Counted from the stretch's first letter, positions 1-9,579 are shown. The stretch: DNA of 64,000 bases from Calditrichota bacterium (GCA_013112635.1 JABFGF010000002.1:62001-126000), one strand, 5' to 3'. Notes: a model not told the origin generated them from the sequence alone. A program made the numbers and translations.

Positions 1-2194
1 CCGTGCTAATAACAACAGGAATATTGAACCGAATTTTTTTCAACATACTCATCAATGTACTGCCATCCATCCCGGGCATTGTCATATCTGTAATTACCAG
101 GTCAAATTTATCCGGGTTTAATTTAAATAACTCAAGTGCTTCAATCGGGTCTGATAATGCTATAACATTATAGCCAAGCCTGGATAACATTTGTTCTGTT
201 ATATCAATGATTGTTTTGTCATCATCAATGCAAAGAATTGTTTCTTTTCCACTTGATGTTTCAAGCGGCACTTCTTTTTCAAGTATAATTCTTTCATCCG
301 AAACAGGAAAATAGATAGTAAAGGTAGCTCCTTTTCCCGGTTCACTTTCTGCTTTAATTACACCGTTGTGTGTTCTCACAATTTTATGTACAATGGCCAA
401 TCCAAACCCTGTACCTTTACTAACTTCTTTGGTTGTAAAATATGGATCAAATATTCTATCGATAATTTTGGGGTCAATACCCGGCCCAGTATCGGAAATT
501 GTAACCTTGAGGTAATTTCCAGGATTTAGATCAGAATAAATGTTATCCTGGTTTTCATATAAAACTGTTTTTTCCAGTTTAATATCCAACACCCCTCCCG
601 AAACTTCCATTGCCTGCGTTGCATTGGTACAAATGTTCATCATCAACTGGTTAATTTGAATTGGATCAGCAAAAATTGTTATGCCTGGCTTGGGCATATT
701 TTTTCGGATTTCAATTGTAGCAGGAATTACTGATCGTAAGAACTTGCAGGATTCATTAATTGCCGAAACTGCTTCAATTTTTTCAAGTTTCTGGTCAGAT
801 TTTCGGCTGAACGTAAGGAGATGTTTGACAATGTCGGATGCCCTTTGACCAGCATCTTTAATTTCATTTAGATTGGCATATATCGGATTATCTTTTGATA
901 AATCAGCTAACGCCAATTCTGTGCTTCCACTAATTATCTGAAGAATATTATTAAAATCATGGGCAATGCCGCCGGTAAGAGTGCCAATAGATTCAAGTTT
1001 CCGGGATTGAATCAACTCCTTTTCAAGCTGTTTGCGTTCCCTAAATAAATCATCCAGTTCTTCCTTTATCAACTTTATCGATTGGTATAAAAAATAAAGT
1101 GGATTATCCTCATCTATATCAAAATCATTTTCAAACCCTTCTTGTTGCCAGTTGATACGTCCAACAACAGCTACTAATTTTTCAATATCTTTTTGATTAA
1201 TCAGGGCAGGTGGAGCACTTTCAATGACTTTTGGCTGTAATGATATATACTGGTCATCATGAACCAATTGCAAAGCCTGGCATAAATTCTTTGCTGCATT
1301 TACTTTAAAAGGAACCATTGCACGAGCCAACTGTAACGCTGTTTTTAAAAAAGTATTTGCACCATATAAAATATACATGCTGATTGGATAATTTTGGTGC
1401 CAGGTTTTTAAAGATTGCATATATTGAATACGCACCTTCCTGGTTCCTTTAACAATTTTACTTGAATCAACTACAATATATCTTATTGCAGAACCTTTTG
1501 GTAAATCAGCCTGGCATTGAGATCGTGTTCGATCAATAAGAGGGATATGTTTTGAGCTTAAAGAGCCGTTAGAAGTTGAATGCAAAATATAGTTATCTAT
1601 GACCATCATTTTGTTTGTGTATTCAGGTGTATCAATATTCCATGAGCTACTAAACTTTAAATCAACAGGAGTTAGGTAACTTTCTATTTTGGGATAACAA
1701 CTAAAGATTTTTTTAGGCTCAATTTCAAGATTTTTAGATTCCTGATTTGAAATTTTTAAAGCATGAGTAACAGCATTCTTATAGTTGCGCACTACTTTAA
1801 CTTTTTTGCCTGTTGTTATAAATCTTTTTTTAATTTTAACAGCGATATACAAGGGGTTGGATAAATTGCAAAAGATCAGCGACAGGCGACGCTTATCCAG
1901 ATCCATTTTATTTGTCAGGTATTTGCGTGCTTCTGAGCTTGAACCATCCAAAAAACTATAATCTTCAATTTGTATGTATTCACTTATACCATTAAATATT
2001 TCTTCAGCGACTGTATCATTGAGATCTAAAGAATTTTGAACTCCCTTGAGATCCGCATATCCTTTGGGCAAACTGTATAGAATAGAATCATTTATTATCC
2101 AAAAGTTTGCTGTAAAAGTTTCACTGACTTTTTGATTGATCCATTTAGGATTAGTTTTAATCCCGACTCCAGATACCGGGCAATAAAGTGCCAT
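1..2194 (-). CDS. Hybrid sensor histidine kinase with receiver domain (3' end cut by window edge)
   Basis: This is a cytoplasmic two-component hybrid kinase of which 731 residues are visible; it starts at ATG 2194 and runs off the left edge. No membrane segment is seen. Residues about 27-150 and 195-312 look like two copies of one STAS-like sensor domain. A short linker or coiled coil (about 365-400) follows, then HisKA with the phospho-acceptor H412 in GGIAHDFNN. The HATPase domain has an N box (NICTNATQAM), DTGPGID and GTGFGLAIV. A receiver domain begins near residue 648, with acidic residues in CIDDDK and predicted phospho-acceptor D703 in ITDMTMPGMDG. The family autophosphorylates on His and passes phosphate to the attached receiver. 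The signal and the output partner are not visible here. The gene is divergent from the ABC pair that follows. The kinase call is firm; the sensor call is inferred. Confidence 0.93.
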   Translation of the reverse strand, partial: MALYCPVSGVGIKTNPKWINQKVSETFTANFWIINDSILYSLPKGYADLKGVQNSLDLNDTVAEEIFNGISEYIQIEDYSFLDGSSSEARKYLTNKMDLDKRRLSLIFCNLSNPLYIAVKIKKRFITTGKKVKVVRNYKNAVTHALKISNQESKNLEIEPKKIFSCYPKIESYLTPVDLKFSSSWNIDTPEYTNKMMVIDNYILHSTSNGSLSSKHIPLIDRTRSQCQADLPKGSAIRYIVVDSSKIVKGTRKVRIQYMQSLKTWHQNYPISMYILYGANTFLKTALQLARAMVPFKVNAAKNLCQALQLVHDDQYISLQPKVIESAPPALINQKDIEKLVAVVGRINWQQEGFENDFDIDEDNPLYFLYQSIKLIKEELDDLFRERKQLEKELIQSRKLESIGTLTGGIAHDFNNILQIISGSTELALADLSKDNPIYANLNEIKDAGQRASDIVKHLLTFSRKSDQKLEKIEAVSAINESCKFLRSVIPATIEIRKNMPKPGITIFADPIQINQLMMNICTNATQAMEVSGGVLDIKLEKTVLYENQDNIYSDLNPGNYLKVTISDTGPGIDPKIIDRIFDPYFTTKEVSKGTGFGLAIVHKIVRTHNGVIKAESEPGKGATFTIYFPVSDERIILEKEVPLETSSGKETILCIDDDKTIIDITEQMLSRLGYNVIALSDPIEALELFKLNPDKFDLVITDMTMPGMDGSTLMSMLKKIRFNIPVVIST

Positions 2195-2401
2195 TTAGAT
2201 TCCGCCTTTCTCAATAAACTCAGTTTATTAACTAAATTCAGGTTTCATCTTGATACATATTTTTTCTGAGGAATCATTGCAAACATAAACAAATATATCA
2301 CTCATTCAAATACCGATTTTTGTTTTGAACATTTTGATTTATTTGAAATAAGCCATCTCTTATTAACAAAAAATAGTAAAAATTCATTTGAAACCTTTTG
2401 G

Positions 2402-3316
2402 GTGAAAAGCGTAGTTTGGCAAATGAACTTTGCCATAAAAACACATTCTATCTCAAAATCTTTTGATACATTCAAAGCCGTAGATTCCGTAAACCTGCAA
2501 GTCCCAAATGGCTCCATTTATGGTTACCTTGGAGCAAATGGATCAGGAAAAACAACAACCATCCGGATGCTGCTTAATCTTTTAAAGGTAGATTCCGGGT
2601 CAATTGAAATATTGGGCAACCCCTTACCAAAATCATTTGTAAAAATTGCTCCCAAAATTGGTGTGGTGCCAGGCGAAATTAAAATGTATGAAGAACTGAC
2701 GGGTGTACAAACCTTGGATTACTTTCAGGGATTTCTTCCCGGGAAGCCAGTTCTCCGATCACAATTGACAAACGATTTTAAGTTGACGGAAGTTGACCTT
2801 AGTAAAAAAGTGCGTTATTACTCCCAGGGAATGAAACAAAAACTACTGCTTATACAGGCCATGCAACATGATCCGCAACTCTTAATTTTGGATGAACCGT
2901 CGGAGCGTTTGGATCCGCTGATACAGAACATATTATATGATTATATTATGGATTTTCAATCGCGCAAGAAAACTGTTTTCTTTTCTTCCCATAACCTTCC
3001 CGAGGTGGAAAAAATATGTGATCATATCGGCATAATAAAAGATGGAAGGCTATTGGTGCAGGACAAAATAAGTGATTTAAAGGAGAAGCTGCCAAGAGTT
3101 GTAAAAATTACTTTTAAGGAAAAAATAAACTTTGCAGATTTTAATACCAATTCCTTTAAAGTGATAGAATCGTTTGATAAAACTCTCCAATTAAAAATCC
3201 AGGGTTCGATGCAGCCATTAATGCAGTTACTAAAAAAATATGATGTAAATGATTTAGAAATACCAGAATCATCGCTGGAAAGTTTTTTTATGAAATACTA
3301 TTTGGAAAGTAATTAA
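2402..3316 (+). CDS. ABC-2 type exporter, ATP-binding subunit
   Basis: This is the nucleotide-binding subunit of an ABC exporter. Walker A GANGSGKTT lies at residues 44-52, the signature SQGMKQK at 141-147, Walker B LLILDEP at 160-166 and the switch His at 197. The C-terminal third, about residue 225 onward, is the usual variable extension of CcmA/NatA-like ATPases. The first codon of the open frame is GTG at 2402 without a clear ribosome binding site. ATG at 2423 (residue 8, MNFAIKTHS) is an equally good or better start, because family members usually begin close to this motif. The permease gene follows 94 bases downstream on the same strand, and a palindromic repeat fills the gap. The substrate cannot be read from the sequence. 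Confidence 0.93.
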   Translation: MKSVVWQMNFAIKTHSISKSFDTFKAVDSVNLQVPNGSIYGYLGANGSGKTTTIRMLLNLLKVDSGSIEILGNPLPKSFVKIAPKIGVVPGEIKMYEELTGVQTLDYFQGFLPGKPVLRSQLTNDFKLTEVDLSKKVRYYSQGMKQKLLLIQAMQHDPQLLILDEPSERLDPLIQNILYDYIMDFQSRKKTVFFSSHNLPEVEKICDHIGIIKDGRLLVQDKISDLKEKLPRVVKITFKEKINFADFNTNSFKVIESFDKTLQLKIQGSMQPLMQLLKKYDVNDLEIPESSLESFFMKYYLESN

Positions 3317-3317
3317 A

Positions 3318-3393
3318 TGTCATGCTGAGGAATGAAGCATCCTCTCAATTTAAATAGGATTCTTCGCTCCACTGTGTTCCTCTTTGAATGACA
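3318..3393. repeat. Dispersed palindromic repeat, copy 1
   Basis: The element begins TGTCATGCTGAGG and ends GAATGACA, so its ends are inverted repeats of each other. It contains GAAGCATCC and GGATTCTTCG cores that also pair. It lies between the ABC ATPase and permease genes. Related copies are at 32936, 34620 and 48021, with a diverged one at 55193. Confidence 0.85.
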
Positions 3394-3410
3394 ACCCCGG
3401 AGTATTGAAA

Positions 3411-4226
3411 ATGAGTAGTCTTCTTGTATCAAAACATCAAATTAAACGCATGTTTAAAAACCAGAAAAAGATCATATTTTTATTGATGTTTTTTGCCTTT
3501 ATGGTAGAGTTTTTTTTCACTGTAATTCTGTCCACTTCTACAATACGCCAGTTTGCAGAGAGCTATTTTAAATTAATGCCACCCATGGTTAAACAAATGC
3601 TTGGGTTTATGGGCGATGGCTTTGTAAGCAGCCAGTTTATTGCTTTTGGTTTTGGCCACCCGGCTTTACTTTTTATCCTTTGCTTTGTATCAATTTCAAT
3701 TGCGGGCAGATACATAACTGCAGAGATTGAAGGACGATCAATTGAACTTTTGGCTATTCGAATACTTCCCCGCAATAAGATTATTTTTTCTACCTATTTT
3801 TTTATTTTAATTACAATATTGGCAATATATTTTTCAATGATAAGCGGCAGTTTTTTAGGAGGCGAAATAATGGGTGTCTCGGATGATGTCCCATTTATGT
3901 TATTAATAAAAATGGCCGGGATCGGAATACTCTTTTTTGCTGCGATTAGTGCAATTGTTACTTTTATCTCTTCAATTCACTCAGAGCGGGGAATGGCTTT
4001 GGCATGGAATATAGGGCTAATTTTATTTCTATTTGTTTTTGACGCATTAATCCGTTTATGGCCAAAAGTTTCATTCTTAAAACCTTACAGCCTTTTCAAT
4101 TGGTACCAGCCTGTTAATATTGCCACAGGCAAATATAACTTACTGATTGGAATACCATTATTGAGTATTATCCTTATTTCATTTCTTATTGCAACTGTTT
4201 ATAAATTTAACAGACGAGATTTATAA
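3411..4226 (+). CDS. ABC-2 type exporter, membrane permease subunit
   Basis: This hydrophobic protein of 271 residues has about six membrane segments and pairs with the upstream ATPase. The start chosen is ATG 3411 (MSSLLVSKHQIKRMF), preceded by GGAG at 3399-3402 with an 8-base spacer. A longer frame from TTG 3384 would read into the end of the palindromic repeat and is rejected. The N-terminal amphipathic stretch followed by a first membrane helix, then a large loop after helix 1, matches ABC-2 membrane proteins of the NatB/YhaP type. The pair probably exports a small molecule, lipid or peptide. The substrate is unknown. Confidence 0.85.
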   Translation: MSSLLVSKHQIKRMFKNQKKIIFLLMFFAFMVEFFFTVILSTSTIRQFAESYFKLMPPMVKQMLGFMGDGFVSSQFIAFGFGHPALLFILCFVSISIAGRYITAEIEGRSIELLAIRILPRNKIIFSTYFFILITILAIYFSMISGSFLGGEIMGVSDDVPFMLLIKMAGIGILFFAAISAIVTFISSIHSERGMALAWNIGLILFLFVFDALIRLWPKVSFLKPYSLFNWYQPVNIATGKYNLLIGIPLLSIILISFLIATVYKFNRRDL

Positions 4227-4242
4227 TCTTGTTCATGCTTCA

Positions 4243-4281
4243 ATAAAAAAAGCCTCCCGAATTTGTGAAACCCAGGAGGCT
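4243..4281 (-). terminator. Rho-independent terminator of hflKC
   Basis: Read on the minus strand, a 7-base stem AGCCTCC/GGAGGCT (arms at 4275-4281 and 4251-4257) is followed by a run of six T residues at 4250-4245. It lies 24 bases beyond the hflC stop codon. The loop is 17 bases and may pair further. Confidence 0.8.
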
Positions 4282-4304
4282 CTAAAAATTAAAGAGTTTT
4301 GATT

Positions 4305-5255
4305 TTAACGGCCACTTGCTTTCTGTAGAAATTTATAATATTCGCTATCAGTCGATAAGATTAAAACATCCTCACTTGTAAAAGTTTTCTTGTAGGTTTT
4401 CAGAGTTTCCATAAAACGGTAGAATTCACGTGCTTCGGCATTTTGGTTAAAAGCCCGTGCGTAAATTGCAGTTGCTTCCGCATCGGCCTTACCTACAATT
4501 TCCTGAGATTTTCTATAAGCTTCAGATTGGATTCTCTTCAATTCACGTTCTTTATCACCAAGAATTTTAGATGCCGCACCCTGGCCTTCACTACGGAATT
4601 TATCGGCAATACGCTTGCGCTCGGTGATCATCCTCTCGTACACTTTGCGGCGTACTTCTTCAATATAGTTTATCCGTTTAAAACGAAGGTCGAGCAATTC
4701 TATGCCAAGCTCTTTTGTACGCACAGACGCATTTTTCAAAATTTCCTGACTAATTTGAGCGCGTCCTACTTTAATAGTTGGAAAAGTATTTTGTGCCTGG
4801 TCTTGTACAAGCGAATCTACAATCACAGGTGTACGATTTGTATTTCGAACAATTTCAACCAAATCATGATTGGCAACCGCATTACGTGTTTCACCATCCA
4901 ATATATCATCTAATCTGCCTTGAGCTCCAAGTTCATCACGAACACGTTCAAAAAAGAGTAGCGGGTCAGAAATGCGCCAGCGTGCATAAGTATCAACATG
5001 GATATAGCGTTTATCTTTTGTTGGTAATTGGTTAGGATCACCATCCCATTCCAGAAAACGTTTATCAAAAAAATTGGCGTTTTCCATCAGTGGAATTTTA
5101 AAATGGATTCCCGGATCGGTGATTGTTCGTTGTAGTTCACCAAACTGTGTAATAATTACCTGCTGAGTTTCTTTTACTGTATAAGCTGCTGCATTAATTA
5201 AAATTATAACAAAAAATACAACGGCTACGGATATTAGGGTTTTCTTATTTTCCAT
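4305..5255 (-). CDS. hflC: Protease modulator HflC (SPFH/prohibitin family)
   Basis: HflC forms with HflK the membrane complex that surrounds and modulates the FtsH protease. The protein has 316 residues. A membrane anchor spans residues 6-26, followed by the SPFH/band 7 domain (about 27-200), a charged helical coiled region with ERMITERKRIADKFR, and the conserved AEATAIYARAFNQNAEAREFY segment near the end. Its start overlaps the hflK stop by 11 bases. AGGAGGG lies 8 bases upstream of ATG 5255, which fits translational coupling. A terminator follows the stop. The length and gene order are standard. Confidence 0.96.
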   Translation of the reverse strand: MENKKTLISVAVVFFVIILINAAAYTVKETQQVIITQFGELQRTITDPGIHFKIPLMENANFFDKRFLEWDGDPNQLPTKDKRYIHVDTYARWRISDPLLFFERVRDELGAQGRLDDILDGETRNAVANHDLVEIVRNTNRTPVIVDSLVQDQAQNTFPTIKVGRAQISQEILKNASVRTKELGIELLDLRFKRINYIEEVRRKVYERMITERKRIADKFRSEGQGAASKILGDKERELKRIQSEAYRKSQEIVGKADAEATAIYARAFNQNAEAREFYRFMETLKTYKKTFTSEDVLILSTDSEYYKFLQKASGR

Positions 5256-6231
5256 TTTTTAAGCCCTCCTGATTAAAATTGAACAGGGGCAGAATACCCG
5301 AAGCCTGATCATCTGTTATTACTTTTTTTCCAACGGTTGAAAGAACTTCTTCCATTGTTTCCAAATACATCCTTTGTCTTGTTACTTCCTTGGCTTTTGC
5401 ATATTCTCTATATAAAGATGTAAAGCGGTTAGCCTCGCCTTTAGCATTATTTACCCTTTCTAAAGCGTAACCTTTGGCCTCTTCAATCTGCTGTTCTGCC
5501 TGACCTTTTGCTCGCGGAACAACTTTATTGTATTCAGATTTCGCTTGATTAATCAAACTTTCCTTTTCCTGTTCGGCTTCGTTTACTTCATTAAAAGAAG
5601 CTTTAACTTCATCCGGCGGATTGACATCCTGCAGAATAACCTGGTCAATATTTATCCCGGTTTCATATTGTGTGATAATTTCCTGTAATTTCTGGGTAAC
5701 CGTTACCTCAATATCCTGACGGCCAACTGTAATAATTTCGTTAACCGTTCTGTCACCAACAACTTCACGCATTACTGCTTCGGTTACATCCCGTAAAGTT
5801 TGTGCTGCATTCCTTACTTTAAATAAAAACAGATATGGATCACTTATCCGGTACTGCACAATCCATTCTACCTGTGCAGCATTCAAATCGCCTGTAAGCA
5901 TAAGCGATTCATTTTTAAAATTCCCAGGGACGTAGCGTGTACGTACATCAGCATGAGCTGTTTTAAAACCGAATTCCTCTTTTTGCTGCCTCTTTACTGG
6001 AACGATATCCATAGTTTCAACACCAAAAGGAAATTTGAAATTCAAACCCGGATTAACAGTGCGGCTGTATTTGCCAAATCGCAAAATTACACCAACCTCT
6101 TCCGGTTCAATTGTAAAAACGGATGAAAATATAAACCAGACAATTACAATTAAAACGCCGATTATTTTAACTGTTTTACCCGAAATATTAGGTGGTTTAA
6201 TGTTATTTAAATCAAATTGTTGTTGGGCCAT
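5245..6231 (-). CDS. hflK: FtsH protease modulator HflK (SPFH family)
   Basis: This is the partner of HflC. The protein has 328 residues from ATG 6231, chosen because AGGAGG (6242-6237) sits 5 bases upstream. A 13-residue longer frame from 6270 would include that ribosome binding site. It has a short polar N-terminus, a membrane helix at about residues 22-40, the SPFH domain opening with EPEEVGVILRFGKY, and a helical region rich in Glu, Ala and Gln ending in LPLFNF. The N-terminal Gly-rich stretch of proteobacterial HflK is missing, as is common outside that group. It is the first gene of a two-gene operon with hflC. Confidence 0.96.
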   Translation of the reverse strand: MAQQQFDLNNIKPPNISGKTVKIIGVLIVIVWFIFSSVFTIEPEEVGVILRFGKYSRTVNPGLNFKFPFGVETMDIVPVKRQQKEEFGFKTAHADVRTRYVPGNFKNESLMLTGDLNAAQVEWIVQYRISDPYLFLFKVRNAAQTLRDVTEAVMREVVGDRTVNEIITVGRQDIEVTVTQKLQEIITQYETGINIDQVILQDVNPPDEVKASFNEVNEAEQEKESLINQAKSEYNKVVPRAKGQAEQQIEEAKGYALERVNNAKGEANRFTSLYREYAKAKEVTRQRMYLETMEEVLSTVGKKVITDDQASGILPLFNFNQEGLKNGK

Positions 6232-6441
6232 ATATGCCTCCTTTATTAATAAAAAATGAACAATGGACATCCGCCATCATTCATCATTTTTTTGATTTAC
6301 GTTTGTTTATATAGTTTTGTCAGCTCGTATTGGTTTGGTGAAACTTACCACTTCCAATCCTAACAGGCAAGTAATGATTGAAGGATTAAAGAGGATAATT
6401 AAGAGCCAAACAAGGAACGTGCAAAATACTTTTCTACAACT

Positions 6442-6963
6442 TTATTTCCTCAAAACTGACATAATTTGAGCGGTATGGTTTGCAGATTCGACTTCATCAA
6501 AAATGTGCATTATTGTTCCATCTTTGTCAATCAAATATGTTATGCGGGTTGGCATGAAAATTCCTGTCAGTATTCTTTTTGCACCATAAGCCTCAGAAAC
6601 TTCTGTTTCCGTATCAGATAAAAGCGGGAATGGTAAATTGTATTTTTTGCTAAATTGTTGGTGAGAAGTCGAGTCATCGTAGCTGACTCCTAAAATCACA
6701 ACTCCTGAGTCTTGCAATAGTGTATAATTATCGCGCAGATTGCATGCTTCTGCTGTACAACCCGGCGTATCATCTTTTGGATAAAAGTACAAAGCAACAT
6801 TTTTGCCTTTGTAATCCGAAAGCTTATGAAGTTTTCCATTGCCGTCTTTTAACTCAAACGAAGGGGCTTTATCGCCTATTTTTAAATCTGTTCCTCCAAA
6901 TAAAAATGAAAACATCATCAAAGTTCCAATCCATGTTTTTATTAGCATAATTTTTGCATCCAA
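6442..6963 (-). CDS. Thioredoxin-dependent peroxiredoxin, BCP/PrxQ type, with signal peptide
   Basis: This AhpC/TSA-family thiol peroxidase reduces hydrogen peroxide and organic hydroperoxides. The motif YPKDDTPGCTAEAC gives peroxidatic C69 and resolving C74, five residues apart as in PrxQ. The first 24 residues form a hydrophobic signal-like segment (LIKTWIGTLMMFSFLFGG), so this version is probably exported to the periplasm, unlike cytoplasmic Bcp. The start could be ATG 6963 or ATG 6948; neither has a strong ribosome binding site. The gene stands alone, with about 170 bases separating it from hflK. The enzyme call is firm; the location is inferred from the N-terminus. Confidence 0.92.
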   Translation of the reverse strand: MDAKIMLIKTWIGTLMMFSFLFGGTDLKIGDKAPSFELKDGNGKLHKLSDYKGKNVALYFYPKDDTPGCTAEACNLRDNYTLLQDSGVVILGVSYDDSTSHQQFSKKYNLPFPLLSDTETEVSEAYGAKRILTGIFMPTRITYLIDKDGTIMHIFDEVESANHTAQIMSVLRK

Positions 6964-7079
6964 ATTTTCGGTTTAACTTATTTGTAAAAAGATTAATAAA
7001 AAATATTTTTTAAATTTCATATAGGTTTTTCTTAAATTCAACCTGTTTTTTATTTATTGCACCAAAGCCGGAGTAAACA

Positions 7080-7694
7080 ATGCGTTATTGCCCATATTGT
7101 TCCACACAAATTTCAGAGAGTGCCAAATCTTGTCATAATTGTAAAAAGTCCCTGGATTTTGAGGCGATTGCTTCTGTGTTTGAAGCCAGCGAAGCCAGTG
7201 AAATAAACAAATCAGCAGTCAGGAAAATTTGGATTAAAGAACATGCACGTTTTGTATGGCCTGTTGTGACTCTGATAATCGGTTTTATTGTAGGTGGTGC
7301 AGTTTTATATTCTCTTGCTCTTGCTCAAGCCGCCTCTGAAAAAGATACTCTGAATTCTGAGATAGAAAAACTAAATGCCCAAATCAGCCAGATTAACTCA
7401 GATGCACAAGGGGCACAATCAGGACTGCAAGGTCAAATCCAGGAAAAAGAAAAGATTATTACAATTCTTACTTCTCAAAGACAAAGTTTAACCCGTATAA
7501 TAAATTTTACCCGTCGATTTACAAACAACAGCATTATCACACCAAATAGTGAAGCAGAAGCAACTTATTTCAAGAATAATTTTCGCTATCTTCGCGGTCA
7601 ATTTGATGACCAGCAAGCTGAGCTGGATAACACTACATTTGCCGATAATCGGAGATTTAATTTAAAAACAGCACCACAATTTTTAGAGGATTAG
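7080..7694 (+). CDS. Zinc-ribbon, single-membrane-span, coiled-coil protein of unknown role
   Basis: The 204-residue protein opens with a zinc-ribbon using C4, C7, C18 and C21 (CPYC, CHNC). A linker follows, then a membrane segment at about residues 58-84, a coiled coil at about 85-130 (EKDTLNSEIEKLNAQ), and a polar tail. The zinc-ribbon should sit in the cytoplasm and the coiled coil outside the membrane or in the periplasm. I do not recognise a named family beyond the zinc-ribbon domain. GGAG lies upstream of ATG 7080. It converges with the TIGR03545 gene and shows no operon partner. Confidence 0.75.
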   Translation: MRYCPYCSTQISESAKSCHNCKKSLDFEAIASVFEASEASEINKSAVRKIWIKEHARFVWPVVTLIIGFIVGGAVLYSLALAQAASEKDTLNSEIEKLNAQISQINSDAQGAQSGLQGQIQEKEKIITILTSQRQSLTRIINFTRRFTNNSIITPNSEAEATYFKNNFRYLRGQFDDQQAELDNTTFADNRRFNLKTAPQFLED

Positions 7695-7750
7695 ATCCCT
7701 TTCCGGAAATTTAATATTCAATAATTATTATTCTGTTCGCCGATAATGGC

Positions 7751-9577
7751 TTATGGTTTAAACAAGCCTTTTAGTTTGTCTTTTACCTTTTTACCAAGCT
7801 TGTCTTTTTCATCTTCGATGTCTTTTTTCTTTTTATCAAGCTGCTTTTTCTGCTCATCGATTTTGTCCTGATATTTTGCGAGCTGACTTTCAAGTTTTTT
7901 CTTATTGTCATTAATTATCTTTTCAACTTCAGCTTTTTTAGCGGCAACTTGTTTGTCAATTTTTTTGCGGATTTTTGCTTTGGCCTGTTCAACTTCCTTT
8001 CCTGCAGCCTTTTTAAATGCATTGCCAAGCTTATCATCAAGATTGGATTTTACTGCAAAAACCAGGTCCCCTTTTCGCCCTTTAAGCAAAACATCCACAT
8101 TTACATTTTTAGTTTCGTTAAACACATCCCTCACAATAGAAGCCAGTTTTCCCGATGCTTTCTCCGTGGCAAATGCAAACTCAACTTTTGTAGAAACAAA
8201 CATAATTTTGCCATCAAAGTTATCGCCATTCATATTTAAAGATGCCTGGATATTGCCTTCTCCTTTTTTGATTGCTGTTGGCAAAAGATCTGATTTTGAC
8301 AGTTCCATTCCGTTAATGGCAAATCCATTATAATCAATTGTGAAATTTTCTTTGGGGATAGAATCTAGATAGTTTAACTGTCCCTTCAATCCATATTCCC
8401 TGCCGGTGGAAGAACCGGAAATATCCATCTCAACCGGTTTGCCAATCATCTTCGGATCACTGCTAATATCTGTTACCGATCCGGACAAAGGCATCTCTTC
8501 AGAAAGATTACCGGAGAGTGCTAATTTTTGCAGCCAAAAATCAGGTCGGGCATTTTTTGTTGGAAAATATATGTCTTGGCCTTTCAATCGCGGAGGATCT
8601 TCTTCTTTATCATTTGATGAAAACTTATTTAAATATGTCCGGGCTGTGCCAACATAACCAAGGTATTCATTAACCTGGTTTACAATTTTTTGCCCAAAAA
8701 GCATTTTGGCGATATTCTGTGTTGAAAAATCCGGGAGTTTGGCCATTGCCATTGCATTTTTGTAATCATCTTTCACCCAGTCATCAAGCTGGCCTAACAC
8801 AGAGCTTGCCCCAGAGTAATCACGGTCAAAATCTTTTTTTGTATCAGTATAAGATTTTTCCAACTTATCGACAGAACCTCTAACCTCTTTTACAGATGAC
8901 AAAGCTTTATTAAAACTATCCAGATCTTTTACTTTCTTAACATCAATTGCTTTTATCTGATCCTGGATTTTAGCAACATCTTCCCCCGGATCAATAGATT
9001 TTATTTTTTCCTGCCATTTAGCATAATTCTGTTCAGCCACATTTTTTGCAGAATCGAGTTTTGCAGGGCTTTGCAGTTTTAACAAGGAAACAATGCTATC
9101 AACATTTACATTTTTCGAGGCTGATGAAATATCAAAACTTGCTTCTTTCTCAACCTGTTTTTTTTGTTTATTCTGTGTTTTTGCAATTGTTGAATCTTTG
9201 GTAGTAATCTCTTTTGATGTTTTTGGAAGAGCCCCGTCATTTTCACGTGCTGTACCTGTTTTGATTCCACTGAGTTCAAAATTTTCAATAATAAACTTTC
9301 CACTCAACAATGGCCAGAACTCAAGATCAAACTCTGTAAATCCGGTTTCAATCTGGTTTTGCATCGTGTTAGCCGGATCAGTTATTTGCAGCCGTTGCCA
9401 GCTCATCTTCGGGCCGGCCAATGAAAAATCAAAATCATCAATTTCAACCATTGCGCCATTCAAATCGCTTGCCGTATCTTCAATAAGGGATTCAAAAAGT
9501 GAATCGGTTAATAAATAGCCAATTGCTACAAAAAGGCCTACTATCACCAATAAAATAATTATTCCTGATTTTCTCAT
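7751..9577 (-). CDS. TIGR03545 family protein (AsmA-like envelope protein)
   Basis: I recognise this as the TIGR03545 family because it has the expected N-terminal signal anchor, the DLNGAMVEIDDFDFSL segment, and a TIGR03546 gene immediately upstream. The protein has 608 residues. A membrane anchor at about residues 5-24 is followed by an AsmA-like strand-rich region, a coiled-coil middle (about 130-260), a further beta-rich region, and a very charged Lys/Glu/Asp coiled coil over the last 90 residues. The start is ATG 9577, with GGAGGG 7 bases upstream. The stop of the TIGR03546 gene is 2 bases before it. The role is unknown in the literature I recall; AsmA-like proteins are often lipid-transport bridges. 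Confidence 0.8.
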   Translation of the reverse strand: MRKSGIIILLVIVGLFVAIGYLLTDSLFESLIEDTASDLNGAMVEIDDFDFSLAGPKMSWQRLQITDPANTMQNQIETGFTEFDLEFWPLLSGKFIIENFELSGIKTGTARENDGALPKTSKEITTKDSTIAKTQNKQKKQVEKEASFDISSASKNVNVDSIVSLLKLQSPAKLDSAKNVAEQNYAKWQEKIKSIDPGEDVAKIQDQIKAIDVKKVKDLDSFNKALSSVKEVRGSVDKLEKSYTDTKKDFDRDYSGASSVLGQLDDWVKDDYKNAMAMAKLPDFSTQNIAKMLFGQKIVNQVNEYLGYVGTARTYLNKFSSNDKEEDPPRLKGQDIYFPTKNARPDFWLQKLALSGNLSEEMPLSGSVTDISSDPKMIGKPVEMDISGSSTGREYGLKGQLNYLDSIPKENFTIDYNGFAINGMELSKSDLLPTAIKKGEGNIQASLNMNGDNFDGKIMFVSTKVEFAFATEKASGKLASIVRDVFNETKNVNVDVLLKGRKGDLVFAVKSNLDDKLGNAFKKAAGKEVEQAKAKIRKKIDKQVAAKKAEVEKIINDNKKKLESQLAKYQDKIDEQKKQLDKKKKDIEDEKDKLGKKVKDKLKGLFKP

Positions 9578-9579
9578 GA

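Noticed and set aside
3384-3410. TTG start for the ABC permease nine codons before ATG 3411
   Set aside because: It begins inside the palindromic repeat, and a GGAG site serves ATG 3411.
4443-4913. Long plus-strand open frame of 156 codons opposite hflC
   Set aside because: It is a reading shadow of hflC, lacks a ribosome binding site, and hflC is well supported by motifs and length.
6232-6270. Longer HflK N-terminus
   Set aside because: AGGAGG lies inside that extension, 5 bases before ATG 6231.
9093-9518. 141-codon plus-strand frame opposite the TIGR03545 gene
   Set aside because: It is a shadow on the opposite strand of a conserved family gene; codon use and lack of a start site argue against it.
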